DNA from: Toxonevra muliebris
Taxonomy: Eukaryota; Arthropoda; Insecta; Diptera; Pallopteridae
Direction of reading: 5' to 3'
DNA length: 64,000 bases
NCBI GenBank assembly: GCA_963691655.1
Contig: OY829326.1
Coordinates: forward strand, 99,447,340-99,511,339
Shown here piece by piece: positions 13,601 to 25,529 of the stretch. The notes beneath the pieces are model-generated. The model worked only from the letters and a program-made list of their open reading frames with translations. It made no database searches and was not told where the DNA came from. Within the stretch, counting starts at the first letter, position 1; each line of letters begins with the position of its first letter. A program made the position numbers and the translations under genes.

Positions 13601-14235
13601 GCATTCAAAAGCAGGAGGAGAAACTGTAGCAGCAGCAGTTGTAGTTGTAGCTGTTCTAGCAATAGCATGCATAACATCAACAACAGCTTCAACTAGCAAT
13701 ATACAAAGACAATATTTTTTTTATTTTTTGGCACCATCTTCCTAACTATACTCACATATGCAGTTTTATCTTCCTTTTTTTTTATAGATACAATATTTCT
13801 CTGTTTTGTATTCTATAGCTACAATCTCTTTTACAGGTAATTTTGACTTTTGTGTATATGTTTTGTCGGAATTTTATGTACTTCAGCGTGTTGTAGAATT
13901 GGTTGGTTTTAGTAAACATAGTTTTTGTTCTTGCAACACATTCAGTTGTAACTACATCAAAATTGTTTTAAAATTAGTATTGTCTAACTTAAGGAGAATG
14001 AACTTTATAGTCCTGAGTGCTAACAAACTCATAACAGATTACGTGGAGTTTTGGAAAAGAAATCTGTGAAATCCTTTTTAACTAATGCAAATGGTGATAT
14101 AATATGTTGGGAAGAGACTTCGGCACGAAAATATACACTTATAAATCTCAAAGCTATTAGAAATTTGACATAGATTTTTATTTACAAATTTCTGAAATCT
14201 ATGAGGCTTTCTTGACTTTATTAGTGATCAGTTAA
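10700..14235. other. Non-coding spacer with simple repeats
   Basis: Nothing recognisable as a gene. GT runs (about 12812-12828), CA runs (about 12960-12976), CAACAA and GCAGCAGCAG patches (about 13266-13300 and 13625-13690) are present. A 22-codon Asp-rich frame at 12128-12196 comes from GATGCT-type repetition. Confidence 0.55.
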
Positions 14236-14462
14236 ACTATTACCAAACCGTCTCTTTCAGATCATAATTTGTATTCCCTCTTTCAATCAAATAACTTTAT
14301 CTGATCGTTTTCTGTCTGATTACTTTCTGTATAGTAATTTTTGAACTTTCAGACCACATTTTGCCCGAACTATAATTTTTTGATCACTTATTATTTTCTG
14401 TTTGATTACTTGTTTTATGAAAATTTCGTTCTGATCAGACGCTGTATAATCACTTTGCATAT

Positions 14463-14773
14463 GACAAGCTGAGAGGAAAAGCGGGCTAAAATTTATATAA
14501 GAGCAAAAGTGAAATAATTTAGAGTGTCAGTGCATGAATGGCATAAGTAATACGGTTTAGAGTGAAAATGAAACGCCTTAAAAGTAAGAACCAAAATGAT
14601 ATAACAATTCTTTCAGAGCAAGGTCAGCATAGTTTTTTATTCCGTTTTCGCTGTGAACATATTTCGTTTCACTTTTGCTCTGAACATATTTCGTTTTGCT
14701 TTTGCTCTTAAGTAAAATTATTCCACTTTTTTTCTGAACGTAGAAGTTATACCACTTTTCCTCTCAGCCTCTC
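14463..14773. mobile_element. Foldback MITE, copy A (311 bp)
   Basis: Begins GACAAGCTGAGAGGAAAAG and ends CTTTTCCTCTCAGCCTCTC, so the ends form inverted repeats of about 20 bases. Internally, short AGAGCAAAARTG units fill the left half and their complement (CACTTTTGCTCT) fills the right half, making the whole element a quasi-palindrome. It has no coding capacity. It is the left member of a dimer with copy B; the pair shares an outer ATAT target duplication (14459-14462 and 15128-15131). Confidence 0.85.
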
Positions 14774-14816
14774 AAATGAAGACGATTCGGTTTTATATCA
14801 CTTTCGAATGATAAAA

Positions 14817-15127
14817 GACAGGTTGAGAGGAAAAGCGGGCTAAAATTTATATAAGAGCAAAAGTGAAATAATTTAGTGTGTCAGTGCAAGAATGGCATAA
14901 GTAATACGGTTTAGAGTGAAAATGAAACGCCTTAAAAGTAAGAGCAAAAATGGTATAACAATTCTTTCAGAGCAAGAACGGCATAGTTTTTTTATTCCGT
15001 TTTCGCTCTGAACATATTTCGTTTCACTTTTGCTCTGAACATATTTCGTTTTGCTTTTGCTCTTAAGTAAAATTATTCCACTTTTTTCTGAACGTAGAAG
15101 TTATACCACTTTTCCTCTCAGCCTCTC
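14817..15127. mobile_element. Foldback MITE, copy B (311 bp)
   Basis: Same length as copy A and in the same orientation, separated by 43 bases of unrelated sequence. It differs from A at about ten positions by eye. Its right flank ATAT matches the left flank of copy A, while the two inner flanks do not match. The dimer therefore either inserted as a unit or was duplicated after insertion. Confidence 0.85.
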
Positions 15128-15499
15128 ATATAATCATTTTATATCTGGCAATTTTCTTTCATGTGACTTTCTGTCTAATCAGTTTCTGTCTAATGATTTT
15201 CTCTCCTGATAACTTTTTATTCCCTTTTTGTAAGATCATTCTTGGTCTGATTTATGCTATGAACGATTTTCTTGTCTACTCATTTTCTGTCTAATTACTT
15301 TCTGTCTAATCATTTTGTATATGACCTTTTTCTGACTGATAAATTTTTTCCTGACAATTTCATGTGTGACAATTTTCTTTGCGATTATTTTACGTGTAAC
15401 AATTTTCCATAAGATTAATTTCTGTCTGATCATTTATTATTATTATCAAAGTTATATGAGAAGTCCAAAGTGGCTGCATTTTTGACCTAAAAGACCTTT

Positions 15500-16620
15500 A
15501 GTGCCAGCCCCCAATTTAGAACAAACCCCGTCCAACTGACCTAAAGAAAGAAAAAAAGTTTTACTTCATTAACTAAACGAAATATTCTCTTTCTAAGCGG
15601 AGCCAGGGCTGTACATTCAAAAAGAATGCTAGTTTTTGTCTGGTCTTCTTGCAAATTTAGACAACACTCTGTCTCACTAGAAAATCCCATCTTACTAAGT
15701 TTATATCTGAGCACAGGTAACGCACTAGCAATCAAAGGTCCGAGTTGGTGTAAAAGATGGACCGATTATGGATCTGAAGAATGGCATTTGAGATCTAGGA
15801 TTCCATTGAGTCCATCACTTAAAGATAGATTTTGAAGAGGCCCAGTTGAGACCGCAGCAAGGAGTGGCGCCAATGGTCATAACAGATTAACCTTTTCTGG
15901 CTAGTTCATCGGCAGCAATATGAAATATTACCCCATCATTCGAATTGGAATATGGCCCCAAACTAAAATGAAGAAAAGACCCAATATTTTTATAATGTTT
16001 GTTGATCGACACTTTTAAACTCACTATTTCTTCAAGCTCATTCAAAATTTCTTTGTTGTCTTACATTTGCAATGCATTACCGATTGCAAAAACAAAATTG
16101 TTTTAGAAAGAATAAATACCTTATGGACCTCATGTACGCCCGGACTGCCAAGAAGCGACCTTAACGCCCAAAAAAAAAAAATTTTTTGGGTGTTGCGACC
16201 ACCTCAGTTTTTAGTTTTTTTTATATCAATTGAAAAATATTAAATGAAATATGTGCTTTAGGAGCGTTCCAAAAAATTGGGCATTGCAAATGCTTCTTAG
16301 TTGAGTGTTATGGCTGTTTTTGGTGCGACCACAACGCCCAAAGTGATTTTGGGCATTATGTCTATGTGAGGTCATCAAAAACCATTTAGTACTTCACTCC
16401 AAAAGTTCAAAATGGTCCCAAACGCATTGCTCCAGTTATAGAAAGACAGGCTAGCCTCTGTACCTTGCTATATTGGGTGATAATCGATACCAGCGTGACT
16501 TTAGTCTCATTTGCTATAACAAGTCCAGCTAGCATATTGCAAAGCCAGTAGATCATCTTGGGATTACGACTCCACGCCTTACCAAGTCTTGGTGAGATAT
16601 TCAGGCAGTCATTAATAGTA
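15500..16620 (-). pseudogene. Non-LTR retrotransposon relic (RT tail, RNase H and C-terminal domain)
   Basis: On the minus strand, a segment reading WSRNPKMIYWL (about 16540-16585) is followed by SKVQRLACLSITGAMR (about 16422-16470). This matches the region after the reverse transcriptase in I/R1-type elements, where QRLACLxITGAMRTTP is typical. Downstream a GH-IPI-MMG stretch, frame-shifted into AADELARKG (about 15891-15917), corresponds to the RNase H motif. The frame at 15735-15541 (VLRYKLSKMGFSSETECC...ILFEC) is the C-terminal zinc-knuckle region, with the knuckle Cys/His pattern broken. Stops and shifts abound. A small MITE (16122-16375) splits it. Confidence 0.75.
16122..16375. mobile_element. 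Small MITE inserted in the non-LTR relic
   Basis: The ends ATGGACCTCATGTAC and GTCTATGTGAGGTCAT are imperfect inverted repeats. Inside, GCGACCTTAACGCCCAAA and GCGACCACAACGCCCAAA copies plus a CCCAAAAAA/TTTTTTGGG palindrome add secondary structure. It lies between the QRLACL-type and RNase H-type segments of the relic, which is why I treat it as an insertion. No target duplication is clear. Confidence 0.5.
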
Positions 16621-16639
16621 ACAAAAAACTAGGCGCAAT

Positions 16640-17940
16640 CAGTTCCTTGACAATATTCAGGTGATTTTTTTTTTACAATTTCAAATCCCTTAATTGAAAA
16701 TGAACAAATACTCCGCTTGTGCCATACATAGCTAGGCAAACACGGTTAAAACTCACATTTGCTAGACCAGATACTTCCATTGTTGCAGGCAACTGGATGT
16801 TTTTAAGCTGGACGAAGTCTTAATGGTGAATAAACATACAGTCAGATTCAGTATCCTTCGTAATACTCACTATCGCAGAGTGAGAAAAGAAACTCAAGCT
16901 TTCTCTACATGCTTCCCAAACCCAGTAATGCCGTCGCCGTGCCATATGGCACCTTGTCGCGCTGAGCCGTTTCTGAGCCAGGTTCAAAAAAATTTGTTTC
17001 TCAAGTTACTTTCTTGATCTATCTACGTTGGTTCCCACTCGTCCTTAATAGGTTAATAAACTCGCTTGAAATGGCATCACAACAAAGCAAACTAAAGTAC
17101 GAACGTAGAGGCCCAGCGATAATTTAGAGGTCTTTTGTTTTTCCAAAAAACAAGCAAAAACGGTCACTCATCAAGCCATTTTATATTTAGCTTAAGGCCA
17201 TTTTTTATTAAATTAAATTTTTGCTCTTACTCCAAAAATATGTCGAAAATTACACTAAAGTAATCAACTCACTAAAAATTTAAGGGGAGCTTCTAGGAGA
17301 AGGATATGCCCCTCTAAATAAATAAATATTTATAAAAGACAGAGCAGATAGTTAGAAAGAAACAATAGAATTTCATTTCTTCAAAAAATAATAATAATAA
17401 ACAATACAATTGTAGTCCAAGCAATAGCACTGATGCCTGCTGATGTTCTCTTATCCACTCTCTCGAATACACAACAAATAACACTTTGTCTCTCGTATTA
17501 GTTCTTCTTTCCAATCACTATGGTAATACTCCTCGTGCAGCCCTAACAAACTCAACTGCTCTAGGAGATATTTCACTAGCTAAAGGCCAGAAATTACAAA
17601 ATACTGTTCTAATATGACGAGAATTCAAGTCAAGTTTAACCCTTTCTTCTCAACTTTTTTATTGGGGGGTAAAAAAAATTGTTGTTGTTTTATATTCGTA
17701 GATTCGGACTTTCTTAAGAATAAAAACCAAAAAAATTATGAAAGTTTTTGGGAAAGGCAGTAGAGCTTTTGGAATTTTGTACATTATAATGACCCAAATG
17801 CATGAAAGGAGTAAAAATTCGAAAAAAAATTTTAATTTTTGAATTTTTTTGTGGAAAAAACAGCTATGGTTTATTTTGCGATGTAAAATAAACTTTTAGT
17901 TTAGAAAATACTTTTAAAAACAAACTTGTTCACTAAGTAT
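16640..17940. other. No recognisable gene
   Basis: The first few hundred bases (to about 17100) are less A+T-rich and could be further retroelement debris, but no motif was identified. Frames at 16823-17017 and 17314-17514 (minus) show no domain. Confidence 0.45.
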
Positions 17941-18385
17941 AAAAGATGAAAACTTGAAACATGTTTGGAATTTGTGTTTATTTTTACTAAAGTCAAATAT
18001 ACAGAATTTTGATGTTCAGTGGCCTATAGTAAAATTTCATGAACAACATATTTCTTCAACATATTAACCCTCTATCAACCCTCGTAATGGGTCAAAAAAG
18101 AAACTTTTTCGAAAAAGGCAAAAACGACCCATAATGGTGGGTGCCAAAGGGTTAATATGAAGGAAGAAAATATTCTACGGAAAATTCTACTATAAATTGC
18201 TAAACATACAAACAAGCTCTGATGCAAAACTAGCAAGTTAACTTATGGTTTATTATACATAATCTGTTAGAAATGGGCAAATTTTGGGCCTACGTTAAAA
18301 AAAATTTGATGTATATTTTTAAAACTCCGAGACCCGAATAATTTTCTTTCTCGAGTTCTATCAGCATCCATTTTCAGAACCTTGG
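17941..18385 (+). repeat. Diverged dispersed repeat, copy 1 (inverted partner at 22942)
   Basis: Matches the reverse complement of 22942-23348 over about 400 bases. Shared anchors in order are GAAAACTTGAAACAT, AACATATTTCTTCAACATAT, CAACCCTCGTAATGGGTC, TCTGTTAGAAATGGGC, GAGTTCTATCAGCATCC and CAGAACCTTG. It includes a small imperfect palindrome (about 18064-18154) running from TTAACCCT to AGGGTTAA. No coding frame was found. Confidence 0.75.
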
Positions 18386-20891
18386 TTTTTTTTCGTTTGT
18401 TGAACAAAAAAACACATCAACACTATCACAATTTTTTTAACACCCGCAGAAAATAATTCAAAAATCATCAGCCTTTCATGTCTTTTGTACACAATAGTAA
18501 CCAAATTATTTTTTGTACATTAAAGTTGCGTGAATTTGTACACCATAAGGTAAAATTTTTTTAATCATGTAAAACAATTTTTTTTAACAATTTTTTTTTA
18601 AGTTATTAATTTTGTTTTAAACTATTTTAATTAAAAAAAAAGTTTACATACTTGCTCAAAATTTTAATCTTTCTAAATTCACACAAATGTAATTTGGACT
18701 GTTTTTCAAAATCAAATAAAAAAAAAACTGTACTCCCGTTTTTGCTCAAACTTAAATTATAAAGAGAAAAAACATGCTTGATTTAAAAAAAAAAATTTTA
18801 TTTTTAAAATTCTTGATAGGTTTGAAATGAGAAGTAGTGAAATATGAACATTTTTTTATACAATATATTAGCCAAAAACAACGAAAGGGTTAAAGAGTTC
18901 CAGTTGAAGTCAAAGCAATCGATAGAATTAAATATTTTTTGCATTGTAAATTTTTGTGGTAGAATTTTCAGAAGCGATATTTTGATGCAAAAATGTCTCC
19001 GCTCTTTTCAGCGACAACGCTGTCGCTTATAGAGTACTCAAAAGTATCGCTCAAACCGGAATTTATTCTTTTTCCTCCATCAATTTTTATTTTTCAGCTG
19101 GTTATTTTTCTCTTCGCTTATTTTTTGTACCATGAATCAGTGTTGTACAACGACAAAATATTTTTGCAATCTTAAACATAATTTTTTTTCGCTTTTCTTT
19201 GTAACTACATACTATACACAATAATTTCCACAGCCAAAACCATCATCAGCAGCAGAAAGAAAAAAACAACAATAACAGTAAAATACCATCATGAAGACAA
19301 TGTATTTGCGGTTATTGTTGTAAAAATTTCAACACATGTGTGCGCGCATCCATCGCATATTTACGTTAACAAGGGTATGTATTTATGTATGCATACATAA
19401 AGCAGTACACAAATGTCTGTGTGTGTGTGTGTAAGAGTATGAGCGCATTTTAGCATGAACGCTGTCGGTTTTGCCTTCTTTACTCACTGATAAATAAGAA
19501 AAAATTGCTGCCATTCTTTTTTGTTTTCCGGTTTTTTTCGTTCTCGATTTTGTAATTTATTGACGCAAATAATGTGGAAGATTGTTTCGCGGTTTTCTGC
19601 TTTGCAAATGACTATAGCAACAATATTTTATACATAAATACATAGATACCATGCCCCTATAACTACACATGTTCAATGTATATACAAACACACATATGCA
19701 TATATTAAAGAAAGGAAAATGTATTGAAGTAGAATTGTATGCCATAAATTTATGTAAATGATGGGCATGTGTGAAACTTTGCATGTGTATGTGTGTGTGT
19801 GTGTGTTCGTGTGAAAAGGGAAAAGTTTTAAATTGTAGCTTATTAGATTTGATTTTGAAATTTCTATTAGCGTAAGTATTTAAATTTTAAACTTTTAACT
19901 TTTTTTGGCATTCACTATTTCATTTTTCTATTTTTGTTAACTAGAAAACCACAAAAATTCATTCATGTGTGATGTTAAATTTTTGGTTAGTTCAACCAAA
20001 ACAAAGCACTTTCACTACCTGCTGCATGCCGCCACCGCATTTATGTTATGGTAGTACAATCAAATTGTTCCTGCCAAATTTTCGTTTAGCCTGCCTCCAG
20101 CATTCATTACATTATTGGCTAACCGCATTTGTAATTAGGCGAAAGTAGAATGGAAGAAATTCACAGACAGCTTCAGTTGTTGGTTCTGAAGCTGAAAATA
20201 AATGAACCCATATCACAAATGGTAAGGGCCTGATGAAATTGATTGTATGTGTAGTGAATGCATTTGATGTGTTTCCTGAGATTCTCATTGCAGTTGATTA
20301 CATGTGCAAGTTAAGTGAAGCTAACAACAATTCAAAACATCATTAACTGAAAGTGTTCCTGCGTAACCACAATGAGGCGTGCCAAATATTAGTAGCAATT
20401 TTTGGGAATATTCCTTTGAACTTCATTGAATGTGATAGGGAATTTAAAACGTGTGAAGGTTGAACCAAAATTTGTGCATTTTTAGTGAATATTTAGTACC
20501 GAAAAAAATGGAAGAAAGTAAATGGAATTAGAACAGACAATTTGGAAGAAATTAATCGAATAGGACCATCGTTAAATTTATAATGGATTTATGTATACTT
20601 ACTCTACACTAAAGATATGCGCTTAAGTTGCCCATGGTCGACTGAGAGGTCAGTAAAGTGCTGAGTGAGGATTACAAATTAAAAGACGTCCGGAGTTGGC
20701 ACTGTCGTATACACATATCAAATATATATATTAGGGTTGAGTGGAACCATTTTTCCTACCCAGACCACCGGAGAAAGTTAGCATCTGATGTAGTACATGA
20801 TTTTTAAATATCTATATCCAAACTTTGACAGCAATAAACTCTGACGTCTCAGGTGGCAGCACTGTTGTTCTGTCATAGTTACCACTTTACC
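18386..20891. other. A+T-rich spacer
   Basis: Nothing recognisable. GT microsatellites lie at about 19420-19435 and 19788-19806. Poly-A/T tracts dominate 18400-18850. Confidence 0.55.
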
Positions 20892-21405
20892 ATGGAGCGC
20901 TACACCATTTAACAACGCGCCGAAATTGTCAGAATGTATTACAATAGCTTTTCGATAGTCCAACCGAGCGATCAACGAATTATCGCGAAACTCGTGCAAA
21001 GTGGTTCGGTTACCAATCGAGCAGTCTCTGTTTTTTTTATATTCCTGCTGTTGCTGAAAGTGTAGCCGAAGACCCAAACCTCTCAATTTCTTATCATGCT
21101 CAAGGAGTTGGCCTTTTTGTGACCTCTTCTTGGCCTTAATGGGATAACATGGACGTGGTTGTTCTAACAAAATGGCACAGCATGTCATACAATGAGCGTT
21201 ACATTAGAGTTGTGCAAGAAAAGTTCTCAGAACGTGTTACTTCCAGAAAAGGCGATGAGAAATGGCCACCAAGATTGTGCGATTTAACGCATTTTCAACG
21301 ACTTTTTTTCTTTAAGGCTACGTTAAGTCGCTGGTTCATGCCAATAAACGAACAACAATTGACCAACTAGAAAACAACATCATTCCATCTCGAAATCCAG
21401 CCTGA
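20892..21405 (+). pseudogene. Dead, internally deleted mariner-superfamily transposase
   Basis: A start at 20892 gives MERYTI then a stop, followed by QRAEIVRMYY, which fits the N-terminal helix-turn-helix region of a mariner-like transposase family. About 100 bases on, SVAEDPNLSIS (about 21058-21090) matches the second helix-turn-helix of the same family, normally followed by a longer linker. Then come QNGTACHT (about 21168-21191; the usual QDGA-CHT catalytic Asp is read as Asn) and, in another frame, RKGDEKWPPRLCDLT, the WPPRSPDLTP block around the third acidic residue. Most of the central catalytic domain is missing. No terminal inverted repeats could be assigned. Family placement is from recalled motifs. 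Confidence 0.75.
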
Positions 21406-22940
21406 CTTATACAACAGAGTCATACAAAATTGGACCTCTCAGATGGAGAGGCTTATGTATTTTACATTAAGCCCAAAAGTATGCAACACATAATTTCTAT
21501 ATCAAAAACGGTTATGGCATATACTTACATATCAATGGAATAGTGGAACTTATAAAAAATTGCTTTTATTTATTGTATTGTTTTATTGCTTAGATTAATT
21601 TAGTTTATACTTTATTCTTTCCTAATTGAAATTGTAAACCAATATCAACATTAGGCGATGTAGACGTCCAGAAAGCGAAGAAAGTGCACTGAAGAGAGAA
21701 AATGGTTGCACTTTTTGGAACATAAAAACGAAAACTTTAAAATGAAGTAAACAATAATGCTTGAAGTATGTTATCACATGATGTAACGAGTGCAAAGGAA
21801 ACTAATTTTAGTTTTTATGTATACTCAAAAAATGTGGCATCATTGTTTATTCAAAGCCTATTAATTTTAAATGACTTGTTTTCGGCGGCACCCACGACGT
21901 ACATTTTTTTCCAAAAGTTTTTCAACATTTTTCAGTTGAATCAAGTTTATGATCGATATCTGTGATTTCGAATAAGTAAATGCGACTATAATCCTATTTA
22001 TTTATCATATAATAATATTCTAAAATTACTTGAATGTAATTGTGTTTACGGAAAAACTTTTACTGACGTCGAGTGCGCAAAGATGGACATTTTGGTGGAC
22101 CTGAGATGGAGATGTATATTTTATCTGCTTAAAATTTGTATGCTTTTCTCTGAATAAATATAATAGAAAAATGGAATATTGGCTTCAAAATCTTTACATT
22201 TACATTTATTTTTTTTTTTTTCTCATTTTTCAGTCAATTTTTAAGTGGGCCACTTTGTTGAAAATCGAAATTTTTAACAACTTTTGTGCAAAATAAAAAT
22301 TTATCTCTGAGGCCAAAAGATAGACAATCAGTTGTACTTTTGTTCTTTCATATAGTACTTTAAAATATCTTATTCATTTTGGGTTCTAGAGCATTATCTC
22401 AATACTGTCTCCATCTTGGAACCTTCTCCCTTATATTTTTGTAGCCTGTTATATTTAGTTACACTGTGCTAGTCATAAAATGTAGCAGATGGGAGACATA
22501 TCATTTCTAACTAATTCGGGGTCAAGGAACTCAGTGGTGATAACCGCTTCATACCAATTTTTTTTTTTTTTTGAATTTTTGGTTTGGGGGTATACTACGA
22601 AATTACATGTTTCTCTTCTTATTGCGGTGAAAATTCGTATCGAGGGGTTTTTTGGCATGAAAAAACTGAACCTGACGTTTATTTGTAGAAAAAAAACAGT
22701 TTTAGACATACCTCTCATACAAAAAACCGTAAAAAATCCCCAAACGTGGAATATTTGTATGGGAGGTACCTTTATTTTACATCGAAATAAATTACACACA
22801 TTATTTTTTCATTAAAAAATAGGCTATGAAAGTTTTAGAGCAATCCGCTAGGAAATAAGCATCCACTTCTCATCATCAGCGATCAAACGTTACTAAACGG
22901 AAAATACACTATCCGACAAAAATACATTTTTCCAAAAATA
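21406..22940. other. A+T-rich spacer
   Basis: No gene recognised. Frames on both strands at 22473-22815 overlap each other completely and contain homopolymer runs; neither shows a domain. Confidence 0.5.
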
Positions 22941-22941
22941 A

Positions 22942-23348
22942 CAAGGTTCTGCAAGTGGATTCTGATAGAACTCGGGAGCAAAATTATACAGGTCTCTGCG
23001 TTTTAAAAGTTTACCTCAATTATATTTTGCACGTGGGCCTAAAGTGTGCCCATTTCTAACAGATTAAGTAAAATTAACCATAAGACAACTTGTTAGTTTT
23101 GCATCAAAGCTTGTTTGTAAGCTCGTAGCAAGTAGAATTTCCAAAAGAATATTTTCCTCTAACATATTAACGCTTTGGCGCCCCCAATTATGGGTATTTT
23201 TTGCCCTTATCGAAAAAAGTTACTTTTTTGACCCATTACGAGGGTTGATATGTTCAAGAAATATGTTGCCCATGAGATTTTACAAAAATCTGTAAGCTTA
23301 GATTTAGTAACCATAAACCCAAATGTTTCAAATTTTCAACTTTAATAA
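22942..23348 (-). repeat. Diverged dispersed repeat, copy 2 (inverted relative to 17941)
   Basis: Reverse-complement partner of 17941-18385, about 4.6 kb away. It lacks about nine bases (GAGGGTTAA) present in copy 1 next to the GGGTTGATA motif. A further short inverted match joins about 22826-22872 to about 23352-23398 (GAAAGTTTYAGARCAATCSGC, AATAAGCATCCA), so the copy may itself sit inside a foldback structure. Confidence 0.7.
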
Positions 23349-23883
23349 GAACTGGATGCTTATTTTTTAGCCGATTGTTCTGAAACTTTCAGAAACTAAT
23401 TTCTTAACAAAAAAATGATAAAAAAAATTAAAAATAGGCTATTGGCGGGGGTTTATACTCCTTAACCCCTTATTCCACGGACTAATTGTTTTCTAACTTA
23501 ATAGCTCTATGGTAATGACATAACACACACGCTGAAAAGTAATGAGCGAATAAGAAACATTTGCTATTTTCCAAATAATACTCGCTAAGATTAACTGAGT
23601 TACTGAGCTTAAGCTCAGGTTCTCAGTTTTTTCATCCCTAGGTTTTAATCTACCTATAGTGCACCTTGCACACGTATAAAAAACACAATTGGTTTTATTG
23701 CTCTTTTTTTATGTAATTCCTGTACATTGGTAATCAGATCAAGATCTTAGAATGAAAAAACCCTAGCATTAGTTGACAAAGTTTAAACTTTCAGAACTCT
23801 TACCAATACCATCATAGCTATTGAGTAATAATAGGAGACATAAATATCAATTTACATAAAAAAGTGAACGCTAGTACTACATA

Positions 23884-25129
23884 AGGAGTGAGATCGAAAA
23901 AATCTTAACACACGTTTTACCTAATAATTTTTTTTTGGGTGTAAAATTTAAAAATTTCTTTGATCTAGTTATCTTTGAAAAATATGTCAGTAGTTATTTT
24001 TAATGACAAACATGTTGATTTATTTATGAAGAAAAAGAAGTACGTCTTAAAATTATTAAAAATTTTCAAAAAAATCCAAATTGGTCCTACAAAAAATTGG
24101 CCAAAGAATTGAAGGTCTGCTGTCAAACTGTTTCGAATGTTATTAAACAGTTTCAGGAGAATTTGACCATCGCTAGGAAACCTGGTTCGGGAAGAAAACA
24201 AGGACCACATGATATTGGGGAAAGCCAAAAAAATAGAAAGCATATTGAAAAGATCTCCAAACACATATGGTAGAAAAGCTGCCCGGTTAGCCCAGTGCTC
24301 TGACTATTTGGTGTGAAAAGTTAAAGCCAATGCAAGTTTGAAAACATACAAAGTCCAAAAAGTTCCAGACAGGAATGCTGCAAAAAATTTAGACGCCAAA
24401 AGTAGGGCCCGAAAATTAAAATCAAATTTCATACAAAAATATTCATGTTGTACAATGGACGACGAAACGTATGTACTGGCAGATTTTACGCAGCTTCCGG
24501 GTCTAAATTTAGAATCCAAAAGCAAACAAAATTTCCCAAAAAACTCCTGGTATGTCAAGCTATATGCAGTTGCGGCAACGGCAAAAGAAGCAAGTCATTT
24601 GTTACAGTGGGCTCTATAAATACCGAAATATACGTCAAAGAATGTTTGAAAAAAAGACGTCTTCGTTTCATAAGAGAGCACAATGTGTCCACATATTTTT
24701 GGCCTGATTTGGCATCATGTCACTATGGCAAGAAAGCTCTGGAGTGGTACCAAAGTAATAACATAGTTTTTGTACCAAGAGAGGCCAATCCTCCAAATTG
24801 CCCGCAGCTAAGACCAGTGAAGAGATATTGGGCTCTTGTGAAAAGAAACTTAAAGAGCACAAAAAAGGTGTCCCAAAATATCGAAGATTTTAAAAGGAGA
24901 TGGGCAAACTGTTCCAAAAAGGTGTCTGAAACAACTATCAAATCTCTAATGGAAGGCTTACCAAAAAAGGTCCGCGAGCTCAGAAAAATTGGTTAGAACT
25001 ATAAAAGTTATATTTTTCTGTAATTTGTAAAATATTATCAATTCAACAAAAAAAAGTAAAAACGCGAAGATCAACTATTTAAAAATTATTGAATTTTATA
25101 TATGTTAAGATTTTTTCGATCTCACTCCT
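23884..25129 (+). mobile_element. Tc1-like transposon 1 (1246 bp, perfect 27-bp TIRs)
   Basis: The left end AGGAGTGAGATCGAAAAAAT (to 23910) is repeated exactly in reverse complement at 25103-25129. Both ends are flanked by TA (23882-23883 and 25130-25131), the target duplication of the Tc1/mariner superfamily. Length and a single transposase frame are typical of the group. The perfect TIRs suggest a fairly young insertion, although the transposase is already broken. Confidence 0.93.
24012..24996 (+). pseudogene. Tc1-like transposase, inactivated
   Basis: The frame starting at 24012 reads NPNWSYKKLAKELKV...QTVSNVIKQF, a helix-turn-helix, followed by RKPGSGRKQG, the basic GRPR-like linker. Frameshifts near 24210-24340 and 24550 break it. 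The catalytic domain shows MDDETYV (first Asp), AICSCG, and FWPDLASCHY (second Asp, about 24700-24730). The third acidic residue should lie in the RP-x-E-x-YWAL block 37 residues further on, but codon 24820-24822 is AAG (Lys), one G-to-A change from GAG (Glu). The spacing is therefore that of a DD37E element with the Glu lost. The C-terminus runs intact to TAG at 24994. Confidence 0.85.
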
Positions 25130-25131
25130 TA

Positions 25132-25529
25132 GTATTCAGACATATTACTATCAAAAGCACAACCACCAACAAAGATCATATCCTCATTAGAAGTAAGCTC
25201 CTTGTTGTTTCAGCAGCAGTAGTTGAAATCAATATTATCGACCACAATTTCCTTACGTTTTGGATCGCTCTTCAGGCATTTGAAAGAGACATACGAGATA
25301 AAAAAGACAACAATACAAATGTAAGCAGAAATTGTAATCATACTGAGCAACCACATTCACTTTCTCATAAATAAAATAAATTGGAATGAAATCCCAAAAA
25401 CTACCAAACATAGATGAGATTTATGATAAAACACAAATGGCGTTAAACAGGTATAGCAAACACACGTTCATCTTCTTTTGTGGTTTATTTATTACTGACT
25501 CGTTCTCCATCACAAAATGAGTTACAATT
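25132..25529. other. Spacer
   Basis: A 90-codon frame (25102-25374) begins inside the transposon end and has no domain. Nothing else is visible. Confidence 0.5.

Larger units (their letters stand above)
14236..15450. repeat. Degenerate minisatellite (TCTGATCATTTTCTG-like), interrupted by two MITEs
   Basis: Variants of TCTGATYANTTTCTGT repeat every 14-18 bases at 14236-14458 and again at 15132-15445. The two blocks are one array split by the MITE pair at 14463-15127: the sequence TATAATCACTTT on the left and ATAATCATTTTA on the right continue the same repeat phase style. Confidence 0.7.

Noticed and set aside
18064..18154. TTAA-bounded CCCT...AGGG palindrome as a piggyBac-type mini-element
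   Set aside because: The homologous copy near 23168-23260 shows similarity continuing past both TTAA sites, so the TTAA edges are not clear insertion boundaries.
22473..22815. Two 108-codon frames on opposite strands
   Set aside because: They are mutual shadows across the same bases with homopolymer tracts and no recognised motif.
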